From contig JAFGPC010000173.1 in the NCBI GenBank assembly GCA_016926155.1, positions 1-35,089 of the forward strand: a stretch of DNA of 35,089 nucleotides, given 5' to 3'. Origin of the DNA: Sedimentisphaerales bacterium (lineage in GTDB: Bacteria > Planctomycetota > Phycisphaerae > Sedimentisphaerales > Anaerohalosphaeraceae). Shown here piece by piece: positions 7,187 to 17,100 of this stretch. Within the stretch, counting starts at the first letter, position 1. Each line of letters starts with the position of its first letter. The position numbers were made by a program, and so were the translations under genes. Below the pieces are notes generated by a model. That model did not search any database. It worked only from the letters and a program-made list of their open reading frames with translations, and had not been told where the DNA came from.

Positions 7187-7888
7187 TCAGTCGTCTTCGT
7201 CCGGCTCCATTTGCCCCAACTCGATCAGGGCATATCGAGCCGCTTTTTGTTCGGCATCTTTTTTGGTCATACCCCAAGCGCTTGGAAAATGTCGATGGTC
7301 GATTACGACTCCAATTTCAAAACATTTATTATGATCCGGCCCTTTTTCGTCCAGCAATTCATACATAGGTGTCAGGTTAAACTGCTGCTGAGCGTATTGT
7401 TGAAGAATGGACTTGAAGTTCTCCTGATGCTGATTCGCGTCGGCCTTGTCGATCAGGTCCGACCAGAGACGCAGGATGAACTCATGAGCCGCCTCGATCC
7501 CTCCATCCAGATATACCGCCGCAATCACTGCTTCCAGTGTTCCGGCGGCAATCGAGCCGGACATGGCCCGCGTTTGAGCCATTCCCTTGCCCACCTGTAC
7601 ATACTCCCTGAGCCCAAGCTTATTGCTCAATTTGGCACAGGTCTTTCGCGACACGAGCATACTCTTGATTTTGGTCAGGTCCCCTTCCAGGTAGTCCGGG
7701 AACTTGTTAAACAGAGTTGAGCAAACAAACAAGGCCAAAACGGCATCACCCAAAAACTCCATTCGTTCGTTGCTGGCCAGACGGGTGTCGGCCTGACTGG
7801 AATGAGACAAGGCTTCACACAACAGGCTTGGATTGCGGAAATGGTAACCAATCCGCTGCTCGACCTCCTGCAAGGTCTGCTGATCCAT
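7187..7888 (-). CDS. rnc: Ribonuclease III
   Basis: Cleaves double-stranded RNA in rRNA and mRNA processing. 233 residues from ATG at 7888, which follows AGGA at a usual distance; an upstream in-frame ATG at 7969 would add an untypical 27-residue extension. Residues 1-150 are the endonuclease domain with the signature NERMEFLGDAVL (E41, E44, D48) and E68. The C-terminal third is a double-stranded-RNA-binding domain ending in KKDAEQKAARYALIEL. In the second catalytic segment, AAGTLEAVIAAVYLDGG, the position of E. coli D114 is Gly116, while the E117 equivalent (E119) is kept. Loss of this metal-ligand Asp is unusual. The sialidase operon starts about 60 bases downstream on the same strand. Confidence 0.93.
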   Translation of the reverse strand: MDQQTLQEVEQRIGYHFRNPSLLCEALSHSSQADTRLASNERMEFLGDAVLALFVCSTLFNKFPDYLEGDLTKIKSMLVSRKTCAKLSNKLGLREYVQVGKGMAQTRAMSGSIAAGTLEAVIAAVYLDGGIEAAHEFILRLWSDLIDKADANQHQENFKSILQQYAQQQFNLTPMYELLDEKGPDHNKCFEIGVVIDHRHFPSAWGMTKKDAEQKAARYALIELGQMEPDEDD

Positions 7889-8058
7889 AATGTCGATCCT
7901 GTATCCTGCCGGCAAGCGAATTGCGGAAGTCGCCACCGATACGACCTTCGCAGCGCGCTTGCAAATCAAAACAATGTAGAATACATCACCCTTGCGGCCA
8001 TGTCAAGCCACAAATTGATCTTCCCGATACGGATGTGCCGGATTCTTCGTATGGCCGG

Positions 8059-8397
8059 CTACTCGGTCACCATTTGCAGCCCGGCCAGAGCCAGGAATTG
8101 ATCTTCCACAAATTCGAATACACTGTCCAGACCGGTCACGGCAAAGATGTTCCGCGTCTTGGGAGAAACACTGCACAACACCATACGATGATCGCAATCG
8201 ACCATGGCCTTTCGCAACTTGAGCAGTTTGGCGATGCTGGAGGAGGTCACTATATCGACCTCTGCAAAATCGACGACGACATCTTTATCGCCCTCTGTCT
8301 TCACGGTCTCTATCACGTTCTGGAGTTCCTCGCCCATCTCGGGTTCCGGCGCGAGATTTACCAGAAGTATAGTATCCGACCAATTCTGAATAGCCAT
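8059..8397 (-). CDS. STAS-domain protein (anti-sigma factor antagonist-like)
   Basis: A 112-residue single STAS domain, the fold of SpoIIAA/RsbV, which switch partners through Ser/Thr phosphorylation. The start at 8397 has an excellent AAGGAG site. The core reads VVVDFAEVDIVTSSSIAKLLKLRK; the serine run at residues 52-54 aligns with the SpoIIAA phospho-serine loop, though the preceding Asp of the classic DSSG is Thr here. Length and fold match the family. No kinase, phosphatase or sigma factor lies nearby, so partners must be encoded elsewhere. It could instead belong to a chemoreceptor-like or transport signalling pathway. Confidence 0.85.
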   Translation of the reverse strand: MAIQNWSDTILLVNLAPEPEMGEELQNVIETVKTEGDKDVVVDFAEVDIVTSSSIAKLLKLRKAMVDCDHRMVLCSVSPKTRNIFAVTGLDSVFEFVEDQFLALAGLQMVTE

Positions 8398-8611
8398 ATC
8401 AACTCTCCTTAGCCTAGTTCGGTTTCTATGCGAATATCGGCTTGGTGTAAGAGCAAGTTAAGAAAAATGCCGGGTTTAAGCAGCCAGGGCCGGGAAAATA
8501 CCGTATTTGATCTCCGGGATTCTCAGGAGGTTGCCGATTTCTGCCGATACATATAAACACTGCATCGGACCGGACTTACAGGTAAGAAGACGCCATATAT
8601 AGAGGACCTGC

Positions 8612-8640
8612 TTGCTAAAACGGTCTAAAAAAGGTATAAT
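8612..8640 (+). promoter_or_regulatory. Strong sigma-70-type promoter of the giant protease gene
   Basis: TTGCTA (8612-8617) and a perfect TATAAT (8635-8640) with 17-base spacing. The predicted transcription start is about 35 bases before the ATG at 8683. The rest of 8398-8611 shows no gene and no other clear element. Confidence 0.65.
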
Positions 8641-8682
8641 AATATCGAAGATTACAGGGTAAATACGCTGTTCGGGGGCAGC

Positions 8683-11600
8683 ATGACGCTAAACAGGCAA
8701 AGAGTCCGAGATCGGAAATTTCTTCCGATGTTATTATCAGTGGTTCTGATGAGCTTTCTGTGCAGCCTCGTTTGCGCACAAGACACGACTCCATCAGCGC
8801 CCGATTTTACCTTGGAAGACCTTAACGGCAATTCGGTTCGACTGTCTTCGCTTCTTGGATCTGAGGTTGTACTGCTGTTTGGAAGGACCGACTGCAGGCA
8901 CTGCAACGCCATACTGCCGACATTAGCCCGGAGTTGGGAACAATACTGCCACTTGAATATCTACTTTATCGCAGTAGGCCAATCCTCTCCGGAGGTGCTC
9001 GATTTCTTTTTTGGAACCTCCATGACATTTGAAGTTTTGCCCGATCCAGACGGTCTTGTCAGCACGAAATACGCCATTGACCGCGTGCCGACGTGTGTGT
9101 TTATTAACTCACAGGGTCAGATTATCTATCGAGGTCTCTTCCACCGGTCTCTAGTGGACGCATGGATGAAGGGTGATGCCCCTTCTGATATTACGATCCC
9201 TGATAGCGATCCTTCGAATCGTCCCTTACCGCAGCAAAAAAACCGGAAATGGGAGCCGCCCCGGCGTTTTATAGTGGAATTGGAAGACTCCCCTCAACAG
9301 GTAAAGCGATCTGCTCGACCAGTACGACAGCAGCGAAGTCGAGCACTGGAACAAAAGGCCAAACAGATTGGCGGGCGGATTATCCATAATTACGGTCGGT
9401 GGAAGAACCGGATCGTCGTAGAGATGGATCCTACCCGGCTGGAGCGGCTACGGGAATTGCCAGGTTTCAAAAGCGTCAAGGTTGATCGTAAGGTCCATGC
9501 CCTGATCGCCGACAGTGCGTATCAGATTAAGGCCGACTATGCCTGGGCCAATGCGATTACCGGTCAGGGCGTGAATGTCTGTGTTGTGGATACGGGTATC
9601 GACTGGAGTCACCCCGACCTGCTCAACAAAGTCGTTAAACAGTATGACTTTTTCGAGGGGGATGAGGATGCCATGGATGATAACGGGCATGGCACTCACG
9701 TGGCCGGGATCATTGCTTCACAGGGCTTGACTTATCGAGGTATCAGCTATGATGTGGCTCTGATGGGGGCTCGTGTGCTGGGCGCCAATGGAGACGGCTA
9801 TGCCTCAGATGTGGCGCTGGGAATCCAATGGTGTGTGGAGGAAGGCGCCGATGTGATCAATTTGAGTTTAGGCGAAGGATTGTATACTGATACTTGCGAC
9901 GGCACTGAAATGGCCCAGGCAGTCAATGAAGCCGTCGATGCAGGAGCGATTGTCGTCTGTGCCTCGGGCAACGACGGCAACCCGAATGAGATTGTTTCAC
10001 CGGCATGTGCTTCCAAGGCCATTGCTGTAGGCTCTGTCGATAAGCTGGATAACATTGCTTCCTATTCCGATGGGGGCAAGGAACTGGATCTTGTGGCTCC
10101 GGGTGGAGACCAGCTTGGTGGAGAGCACTATCCGGAAATCACTGCGCCTTTCAGTACGCTTGTTGCCGAAGATCCGTGGCTGTGCATGTACTTTCTGGCT
10201 GAACAATGTTACGATGACTGGTTTACGGTGGAAGGAGGTCGCTATATCCGTGCAGTGGGAACTTCCATGGCCGCTCCGCATGTTGCCGCGGCGGCGGCGC
10301 TGATCCTGGAGGCCAATCCTTCTTTGACACCCATTCAGGTTAAGGAACTTCTACAATCCACTGCCGATGATTTTGGGGCAACAGGATGGGATAATGTTTT
10401 TGGCTGGGGGCGGATCAATCTGGAAAGGGCGATGGATAACCTCCCGGCGGCGGGCGGGGAACTAACAGTGGGTATTTCAAGCCCTGCCATTGGACAGCCG
10501 CTGGTTCAGGAACAAACCTTCGATCTGATTGCGGGTGTGGATTGTCACGGGGGCGAAGGATGCGGTCAGATCGATGTTACCGCGGAATTCTGCCCGGGGC
10601 AGGATTGCAGCGATTTTACCGCCCTCTCGGAACAAACGGTATTGTCTACACTCGATACCAATCCCGTAGAGGTGGGTGCATTGAGCGGAATTACTATCGA
10701 TACACAAGCACCGGTTCTGTTTGATGTGGAAACCATCAAGGACATCAGCGAAAACACTTATACTGCTATAGGAGCGATGGAAACAGCAACGATTGGTTCC
10801 ACATTGGCATTGGAATACAAAAGTGACGATCTGGAACCGGAAGATGGTATCGGAGCGAATGGTGAGGATGCTCAAAAGATCTATGAATTTACCATCCCGC
10901 CCGGTGTGCCGCGCAGGCTGATGGTGCAGATGGAGCATTTCTTCGTTTTACAGTTTGACTTCCCGCCTCCTGCAGGCTGGCGAGTGGAGTTGAGCGACTC
11001 GATAGGAAATAGTCTGGGGCTGATCGGGGAAGATATTCCGATCAGCGGCGGTGGCGGTGAGCCTCCGCCTCCGGACAGTTGGTTCATTACGGAAGATCCT
11101 GATGTTCTGGCGGCATTGAATCCCAGCGGGACGAACTATCTGAATCTGACCTCATTCGGGGTGGATACCAATGACTGGCTGACCTTTAACAATCTGTATG
11201 TCATCGTCGAGTATGAAGTGGATCCGGACAATGACTGGGTACACAATTACTATGTGCAGTTTGACTTGAGCGGGATCGATCCAAATAATGAGATCACAGC
11301 GGCCCGCCTGAATCTGACAGTAGCCCAGGGCGCTGCCGGCAGTACCGCCGAACTTCATCTTGCGGACAATACCTTGACGATGGCGATGGCAGCCGAAACC
11401 ATTCATAATGTGGATAGACCCGCATATACATCGCTGCTCAATCCGCTGAAAACCTTCGGCGCAGAACAGACAGGCATGGTCAGTATCAATCTAATGGCTT
11501 CGGTCATAGAAGCATTGGAAGCCGGTCAGGACCGGATTGCCTTTGCCATCCGCGAACGAAATAACGATCAGCAATTTGTCCTGGCCGCTGCCGCCGGCGA

Positions 11601-14115
11601 TACTCCTCCTTTATTGGTAATCTCACAAAAAGCCCCCCCAGGTACGCAACCGGGAGACGGAGAGCCGACTCAACCGGGCGATCCGATGCAGCCGCTTATC
11701 TATGATGTCATTGTTACAAAGGATGTTTCTGAAGATGCGTATTCTAAAGTGGATGCCCCTGAAATCGTCGGAGTCGGATCGACCATCGCCGCCGAATACA
11801 ATACCGGCGATCTGGAACCGGAAGATGGAATCGGCGCTGTAGCCCAGGATGCCGAGAAAGTGTATTCATTCGATTTGCCTGAAGGGATTATCGAAGAGGT
11901 TCGTATCCGACTGGAAAATTATGTGGTCCTGCAATTTGACGATCCACCGAGTCGGTGGCTTATTTTTACCTCTGATCCGAATGGAAACGAGTACCATCTG
12001 ATCGATGAATGCACACCGATTTCCGGTGGGGGGGGCGATCCTCCCCCGCCTGACTGCTGGTTTATCTCCACCGATCCGGCCGTACTGGCCGATTTCCAGC
12101 CGGGCGGCACAAACTCCATCAAGATTCGCAGCGATGGGGTTGGAGAATTCGACTGGCTCAGCTTCAATACCCTCGAGGTTATTGTCAAGTACCAGATCGA
12201 TCCGGACAACGACCTGATCCATCGATACTATGTGCAATTCGACCTATCCGCATTGCCGACAAGTGCGAGTATTGACTCGGCAACGTTGAATCTGCATGTC
12301 AATACACCTGCAGAAAAGGCCGTTGCGCGGGTCAATCTCGTCGACAATACGTATGATGCCGAGACCGGTGCTTACTCTATCTTTCATGCTTCTGATGCCG
12401 ATTATTCGAGCCTGATCAATCCTATCAAGACCTTCACCGCAGATCAGTCCGGTATCAAGAAGATTAACGTTAAACCGGCGGTGGAAGACGCCCTGCAGAG
12501 TCTGGAACGGCGGGTGGCCTTTCTGATCACCGAAGACCAGGAGGATGCCCTGTTTGGCCTGAGTGCTTCCGGATCGATCAATCCTCCCCAATTGGATGTT
12601 CTGCTTACAAGCGAGGTCAGTGCCGCCCAGGTGCAATGGGGCGTACTGGGACATGAGCAGGGAACCTATCGGATTCGTGTTCGAGCGCAAAGTTCACTGG
12701 GTGGTTCGGTATCCGATGAAATCGTCGTCACAATGGGAGATCCAAATCGACCCGTTGTTAACAGTGTCGAATGCAGCATCAATTCCCAGTGGCAGTCCTG
12801 TACGAACCTGGCCTATGGGGACACACTTGAGGCGATTCGAGTCGATGCCCGCGATCCGCAGCAGGTACCAATGGTTCATCTATCCTTGTGGAATGTACCG
12901 GATGATACATTGTTCGTAGACCAGGATCTGGCATACGATGGGCAGTATTTCATGGTTGAAACCAATCTGGAAATCAATGAATCCGGTCAATGGCTGTTGC
13001 AGGCCATGGCGCAGGATAATGACGGATATACGATGCAAAAAGACATCACCTGGGACATTCCCTGGGGTCGACTCTCTGCAGAGATTCTCAACCCTACCGG
13101 TCCGTTACAGGTTCCCAAGGGATCTAGCTTCGATGTAACGATGCGAACAACGTGTTTGGACGCCGAATGTCCGGATGTCAAGGCGATCCTGCGATTGAAT
13201 GAACCGGTGCAGATGATTTATGACGATGGTTCTTCCGAGGATTTTGGCGATATCGGCGACAGCAGCGGCTTTATCGCCGTGCGGATCACACCCAATGATT
13301 ATCCCGCCCATCTGCGAGCAGTACGGTTTTACATCTGGGACAAGACGACCTATCCATTTGAGCTGCATATCTGGGACGACAACGGATCAGGCCAAGCGCC
13401 CGGCTCCGATTTGACTCCGCCCCGGATTGTCGATCCGGTTACGCCCTCGGCGCATGAGATCCAATGGTTTGATGTGGATGTATCCGACGAAAATGTGGAA
13501 ATTACTAGTGGCGATTTCTATGTCGGCTGGCGACAGGTTGCCACCTCGCGGAATAATCAGGTCGGTTTCGATATGAATAGTACACGACGTGGACGAACCT
13601 GGGGTTATCTGGATCTCTTTGGCTGGTTTAACCTGGATGATTTTTGTGATTGGGATCCTGCCTTTTGCGGCAATATCATGATCCGTGCATTTCTCGGGGA
13701 AAAAACCTATTACGAGGGTGACCTGCCCATAGTAGCGGGCGCGGGACCGTTGTACTCGTCCGATCCTTATCCCAAATCCTGCGGCGATCTCAAAGCAAAT
13801 CAGTCAATCCAAACAACATTGCAGGTACATGCGGTTGGTCCGGTCGGAGATCAGGCCCGGTTCAAAGGCGGATTTACCTCTGCCTTCAGCCTGGCTGAGA
13901 CGGAATCCCGTCAGGTCACGATTCTTGGTCCGACGAGCGAGTATAATGCCGCCAATCTGGATGCAGTCATTCCGGTTGGATTGGGTGATCTGGCTGTATT
14001 GGCTGCCGATTGGCTCAAGGAAACACCTCCCTTGTTTGCCGACATCACCGGCGATGGTGCTGTGGACATCGACGATCTGGCACAAATTGCACGCTTCTGG
14101 ATGTCCGGCAATTAA
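8683..14115 (+). CDS. Giant secreted mosaic protein: thioredoxin fold, subtilisin (S8) protease, duplicated repeat modules, dockerin-like end
   Basis: 1810 residues. Signal peptide about 1-33. Residues 34-170 are a redoxin domain with CRHC (C71, C74). Residues 190-275 resemble an I9-type propeptide (RFIVELED...KSVKVDRKVHA). Residues about 289-575 are a subtilisin domain with the complete triad: D303 in VVDTGID, H336 in NGHGTHVAG and S528 in GTSMAAPHVA. Two homologous modules of about 305 residues follow (679-982 and 1005-1310), each with DLEPEDGIGA, a Gly-run/Pro-run GGGG(E/D)PPPPD and YYVQFDLS. Next come Ig-like and beta-sandwich segments with YDDGSSEDFG and GDFYVGW. The end, DITGDGAVDIDDLAQIARFW, is an EF-hand loop as in planctomycete dockerin-like tails; the first loop of the usual pair is degenerate. 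The start codon has only a weak GGGGG site. Protease activity is likely; the target is unknown. Confidence 0.88.
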   Translation: MTLNRQRVRDRKFLPMLLSVVLMSFLCSLVCAQDTTPSAPDFTLEDLNGNSVRLSSLLGSEVVLLFGRTDCRHCNAILPTLARSWEQYCHLNIYFIAVGQSSPEVLDFFFGTSMTFEVLPDPDGLVSTKYAIDRVPTCVFINSQGQIIYRGLFHRSLVDAWMKGDAPSDITIPDSDPSNRPLPQQKNRKWEPPRRFIVELEDSPQQVKRSARPVRQQRSRALEQKAKQIGGRIIHNYGRWKNRIVVEMDPTRLERLRELPGFKSVKVDRKVHALIADSAYQIKADYAWANAITGQGVNVCVVDTGIDWSHPDLLNKVVKQYDFFEGDEDAMDDNGHGTHVAGIIASQGLTYRGISYDVALMGARVLGANGDGYASDVALGIQWCVEEGADVINLSLGEGLYTDTCDGTEMAQAVNEAVDAGAIVVCASGNDGNPNEIVSPACASKAIAVGSVDKLDNIASYSDGGKELDLVAPGGDQLGGEHYPEITAPFSTLVAEDPWLCMYFLAEQCYDDWFTVEGGRYIRAVGTSMAAPHVAAAAALILEANPSLTPIQVKELLQSTADDFGATGWDNVFGWGRINLERAMDNLPAAGGELTVGISSPAIGQPLVQEQTFDLIAGVDCHGGEGCGQIDVTAEFCPGQDCSDFTALSEQTVLSTLDTNPVEVGALSGITIDTQAPVLFDVETIKDISENTYTAIGAMETATIGSTLALEYKSDDLEPEDGIGANGEDAQKIYEFTIPPGVPRRLMVQMEHFFVLQFDFPPPAGWRVELSDSIGNSLGLIGEDIPISGGGGEPPPPDSWFITEDPDVLAALNPSGTNYLNLTSFGVDTNDWLTFNNLYVIVEYEVDPDNDWVHNYYVQFDLSGIDPNNEITAARLNLTVAQGAAGSTAELHLADNTLTMAMAAETIHNVDRPAYTSLLNPLKTFGAEQTGMVSINLMASVIEALEAGQDRIAFAIRERNNDQQFVLAAAAGDTPPLLVISQKAPPGTQPGDGEPTQPGDPMQPLIYDVIVTKDVSEDAYSKVDAPEIVGVGSTIAAEYNTGDLEPEDGIGAVAQDAEKVYSFDLPEGIIEEVRIRLENYVVLQFDDPPSRWLIFTSDPNGNEYHLIDECTPISGGGGDPPPPDCWFISTDPAVLADFQPGGTNSIKIRSDGVGEFDWLSFNTLEVIVKYQIDPDNDLIHRYYVQFDLSALPTSASIDSATLNLHVNTPAEKAVARVNLVDNTYDAETGAYSIFHASDADYSSLINPIKTFTADQSGIKKINVKPAVEDALQSLERRVAFLITEDQEDALFGLSASGSINPPQLDVLLTSEVSAAQVQWGVLGHEQGTYRIRVRAQSSLGGSVSDEIVVTMGDPNRPVVNSVECSINSQWQSCTNLAYGDTLEAIRVDARDPQQVPMVHLSLWNVPDDTLFVDQDLAYDGQYFMVETNLEINESGQWLLQAMAQDNDGYTMQKDITWDIPWGRLSAEILNPTGPLQVPKGSSFDVTMRTTCLDAECPDVKAILRLNEPVQMIYDDGSSEDFGDIGDSSGFIAVRITPNDYPAHLRAVRFYIWDKTTYPFELHIWDDNGSGQAPGSDLTPPRIVDPVTPSAHEIQWFDVDVSDENVEITSGDFYVGWRQVATSRNNQVGFDMNSTRRGRTWGYLDLFGWFNLDDFCDWDPAFCGNIMIRAFLGEKTYYEGDLPIVAGAGPLYSSDPYPKSCGDLKANQSIQTTLQVHAVGPVGDQARFKGGFTSAFSLAETESRQVTILGPTSEYNAANLDAVIPVGLGDLAVLAADWLKETPPLFADITGDGAVDIDDLAQIARFWMSGN
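10717..11628 (+). repeat. Internal protein repeat, copy 1 (residues 679-982)
   Basis: First of two tandem modules in the giant protease. It shares with the second copy the order KD(I/V)SE..Y, GST(L/I)A.EY, DLEPEDGIGA, VLQFD.PP, PISGGGG.PPPPD.WFI, DP.VLA, DWL.FN, DPDND, YYVQFDLS and a C-terminal PP.L.V. At DNA level a 20-base identity (starting GATCTGGAACC) occurs at 10828-10847 and 11809-11828. The YVQFDLS half resembles DNRLRE/CBM96-type beta-sandwiches. Confidence 0.8.
11695..12612 (+). repeat. Internal protein repeat, copy 2 (residues 1005-1310)
   Basis: Second copy of the module, separated from the first by a short Pro/Gly linker (about residues 983-1004, with PGDGEPTQPGDPMQP). Divergence from copy 1 is substantial at DNA level outside short conserved blocks, so the duplication is not recent. 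Confidence 0.8.
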
Positions 14116-14150
14116 AAGAAGAATTCCTTATTATCAAGCAAAACAGTGCC

Positions 14151-17100
14151 TTATTGCATTTGTACTGTAGTCCGAGGAAATAGAAAATGCAAATAGGCCG
14201 CCGAGATGGGTTTTCGTAGGACCAGAGAAGCCGCCAGACAATAATAATCGACCTGGGCTTTATACTGTTTCACTCGCTCGTTAACCTCATCGCCCCGGAC
14301 ATGATCGGTTTTGAAATCGATGACAATCAATCCCTCCGCGGTTTCCACAATCATATCAACAATACCCTGCACTATGACAATGTCACCGCTGACCTCCGGA
14401 TTCACCTGATCGGCACCCAGTCCAAGCGTGAACGGCCATTCACGGTGGACGCGGTTGTTTTCTCCCACGGCCAGTCGTCCCGGTTCGGCCTGGAAGAATT
14501 CCAGAATTGCCTCCCGATCAATCATTGCGGCGATGGGAGAAGCAACGCGCTTCTGATCGATCAGCTTTACCAGCGTATCTTCGATAGTTATGCGTGTAAC
14601 GGATTTTGTCAGATCGAGCAATTCGATCACCAAATGACTGGCCGAACCGATCTGTTGACGCTGTTGACGGGTCGAAACAGGATCTGTCGTCACCGTACAA
14701 ACGGCGGGTATTCGTTGGAACGCACCGGGTAAATCCACAGGGGCGAATTCGTCGTCACGGTGTGTCAACTCACTGACGGAATACTTGGCCTGGACTTCGG
14801 TGGCGATCCGGTGAGGATACACCCACTCCAGTTGATGGACAATATCGGCGGCGAGTTTCTTGACTTGCGGTGAAGGTTTGATCGTCTCTTCAAACGAATT
14901 ATTCGACCGTTTTCGTTTGGCCTCCAATATCTCTACAGTCATCGCGTTTAACTGGTCTCGATCAATCAGCCGGGCATCGAAAAGAGGTTCTTTTTCCAAG
15001 ATATCCTGATTGTTTATCTCAAATAAATCCTGCAGCGTCTTCTGGTTACCCAGGCTATATAACACCCAATCGAGCGGACAGGCCACATCGCCGAGAAGCC
15101 AGCCGGGCAACGGTTCGGTTCCCAGTGCCGTGCAGTGTTCCAGGATCGTCTGGCAATCTGTTCGTTTTCGCGAGGCGCAAAGAACCAGCCGTTCTCTGGC
15201 TCGTGTCATCGCCACATAAAGAATTCGCATCTCCTCTGCCAGTGCCTGGCTCCATTGCTTTTCGGCGATCAGTTCATGCATCATGCTGCGGATTTTACCA
15301 TGACGGTCGGGTGTGATGACCTGCAAACCCAGTGTGTGGTCCTCATCAAAGATGCAGTCCCCGGTCACACTTTCCCGATTGAATTTGCGATTCAACTCGG
15401 CCAGAAAGACAACAGGAAATTCCAGGCCTTTGCTTTTATGCACGCTCATAATCCGCACGGCGTCCTCGATGGAGTCGGCTTGTGCCGGGGCCCAGTCCTG
15501 TTGCTGATCGAGCAACTGCTCGATGAATTCGACAAACCGCCGCAGTGATCGTCCCTGTCCCCCATCCATGAAATTTTCAAATTGAACGGCCCGATCATGG
15601 AGCATCAGTAGATTGGCCCGTCGCTGTCGGCCGTTGGGAAGTGCCCCGACAAAAGCCAGATAACCGGTGGAACGGAGGATGTGCCAGATCACATCGGCCA
15701 GGTTGCCCCGCTGTGCATCCTGTCGCCATTGACTCAATCGAGTCAGGGCATCGGTCAACTTCTCTTTCAGAGACGGATTCTGCCCTTTTTGAGCATATTG
15801 AAAAACACAGCGATGGAAGGGAATAGCAGGATCGTGAGTATCTATCGAATCCAGCCGGATGTGAGCCAGTTCATTGTCTGTAAAGCCAACAAAGGCGCTG
15901 CGCAGGACTGCCGCCAGTTCGATATCACACTGCGGATTATCCAGCACTTTCAGTAAAGCGATCATGTCGGCGATTTCCGTAGCGGCAAAATATCCCGCCG
16001 ACGTCTGGCTGCTGACGGGAATACCCGCCAGACGCAGCATTTCAACATACTCCCGCACCCGGCCTGACAACGACCGCATCAGGATCACAATGTCGCCATA
16101 GCGAAGATCGCGGTATTGGCAGGTTTCCTTGTCAAGAATCTGAAACTCGGCTTTTCCAGTTTCGGCTCCAACCATTTCTCGAATCCGGCGGGCGATGAAG
16201 GCCGCCTGGCGCTGCGATGCATTAATGATCTCGGTAAAATCAGAATCGTCCTGCTCGGAATCCGTATCCGGCCTATCTTCCGCCGGCTCTTCATTCATTA
16301 CAACCATTTCAACGGCTCGCCCTGTTCCGCAGGCATGGAGGGATTTATACTCCAGACCGCTGACAAGCCGGGCACTTTCATCATAATCAGTCGCTGCCGA
16401 TTCACGCGTCATGATCCTTTCAAACAAGGTATTCACGAACCGAAGAATTTCCGGCCGGGAACGAAAGTTATGCTGCAGATCCACACGCTGTCTGCCGGAT
16501 GCTGTTGCCGCGTCCAATTGATCCAAAAGAATCTGAGGCCGGCTCTGGCGGAAGGCATAAATGCTCTGCTTGACATCGCCCACAACGAAGAGATTGTCGG
16601 TCCGACGAATGCTGTCAAGAATCGTCTGTTGGACGGTGTTGATATCCTGGTACTCATCGATAAAAATGTGGGAGAATCGCGACCGAAGCTCCTTTGCCAC
16701 CTCGGATCGATCCTGCAGCAGACGAAGCAGGTAATGCTCAAGATCCGCGAAATCCAGACAGTGTAATCTTTGCCTGGCCTTTGCGTACTGTACATCGAAT
16801 CGCTTGGTCAGTTCGATAACTGTGCGGGTATCTCGTGCTACATTCGGCGCCACGAGCCGTTCATAGTCCGGATGATATAAGGCCGATTCTCCCAAAGAGT
16901 GAAGCCTTTCCTTAGCCTTCTTGACCGGGTCCTTGATCCGGTCGGCAACCAAAGGTTCCATGTCTTTGGGTTTGTTTTTGAAATTCGGTGGTTTGAAAGA
17001 CGCCACCTTTTCTATGCATTGTTGCCATTGTCCTTTCTGAAGTAACCGCATCCATGTATCTATAGATTCTAGATACTCCTGGGCGATCTGACTGCTCCAG

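Noticed and set aside
7889-7969. 27-residue N-terminal extension of RNase III
   Set aside because: The family normally starts near the MDQQTLQEVE position, and the upstream ATG has no better ribosome site.
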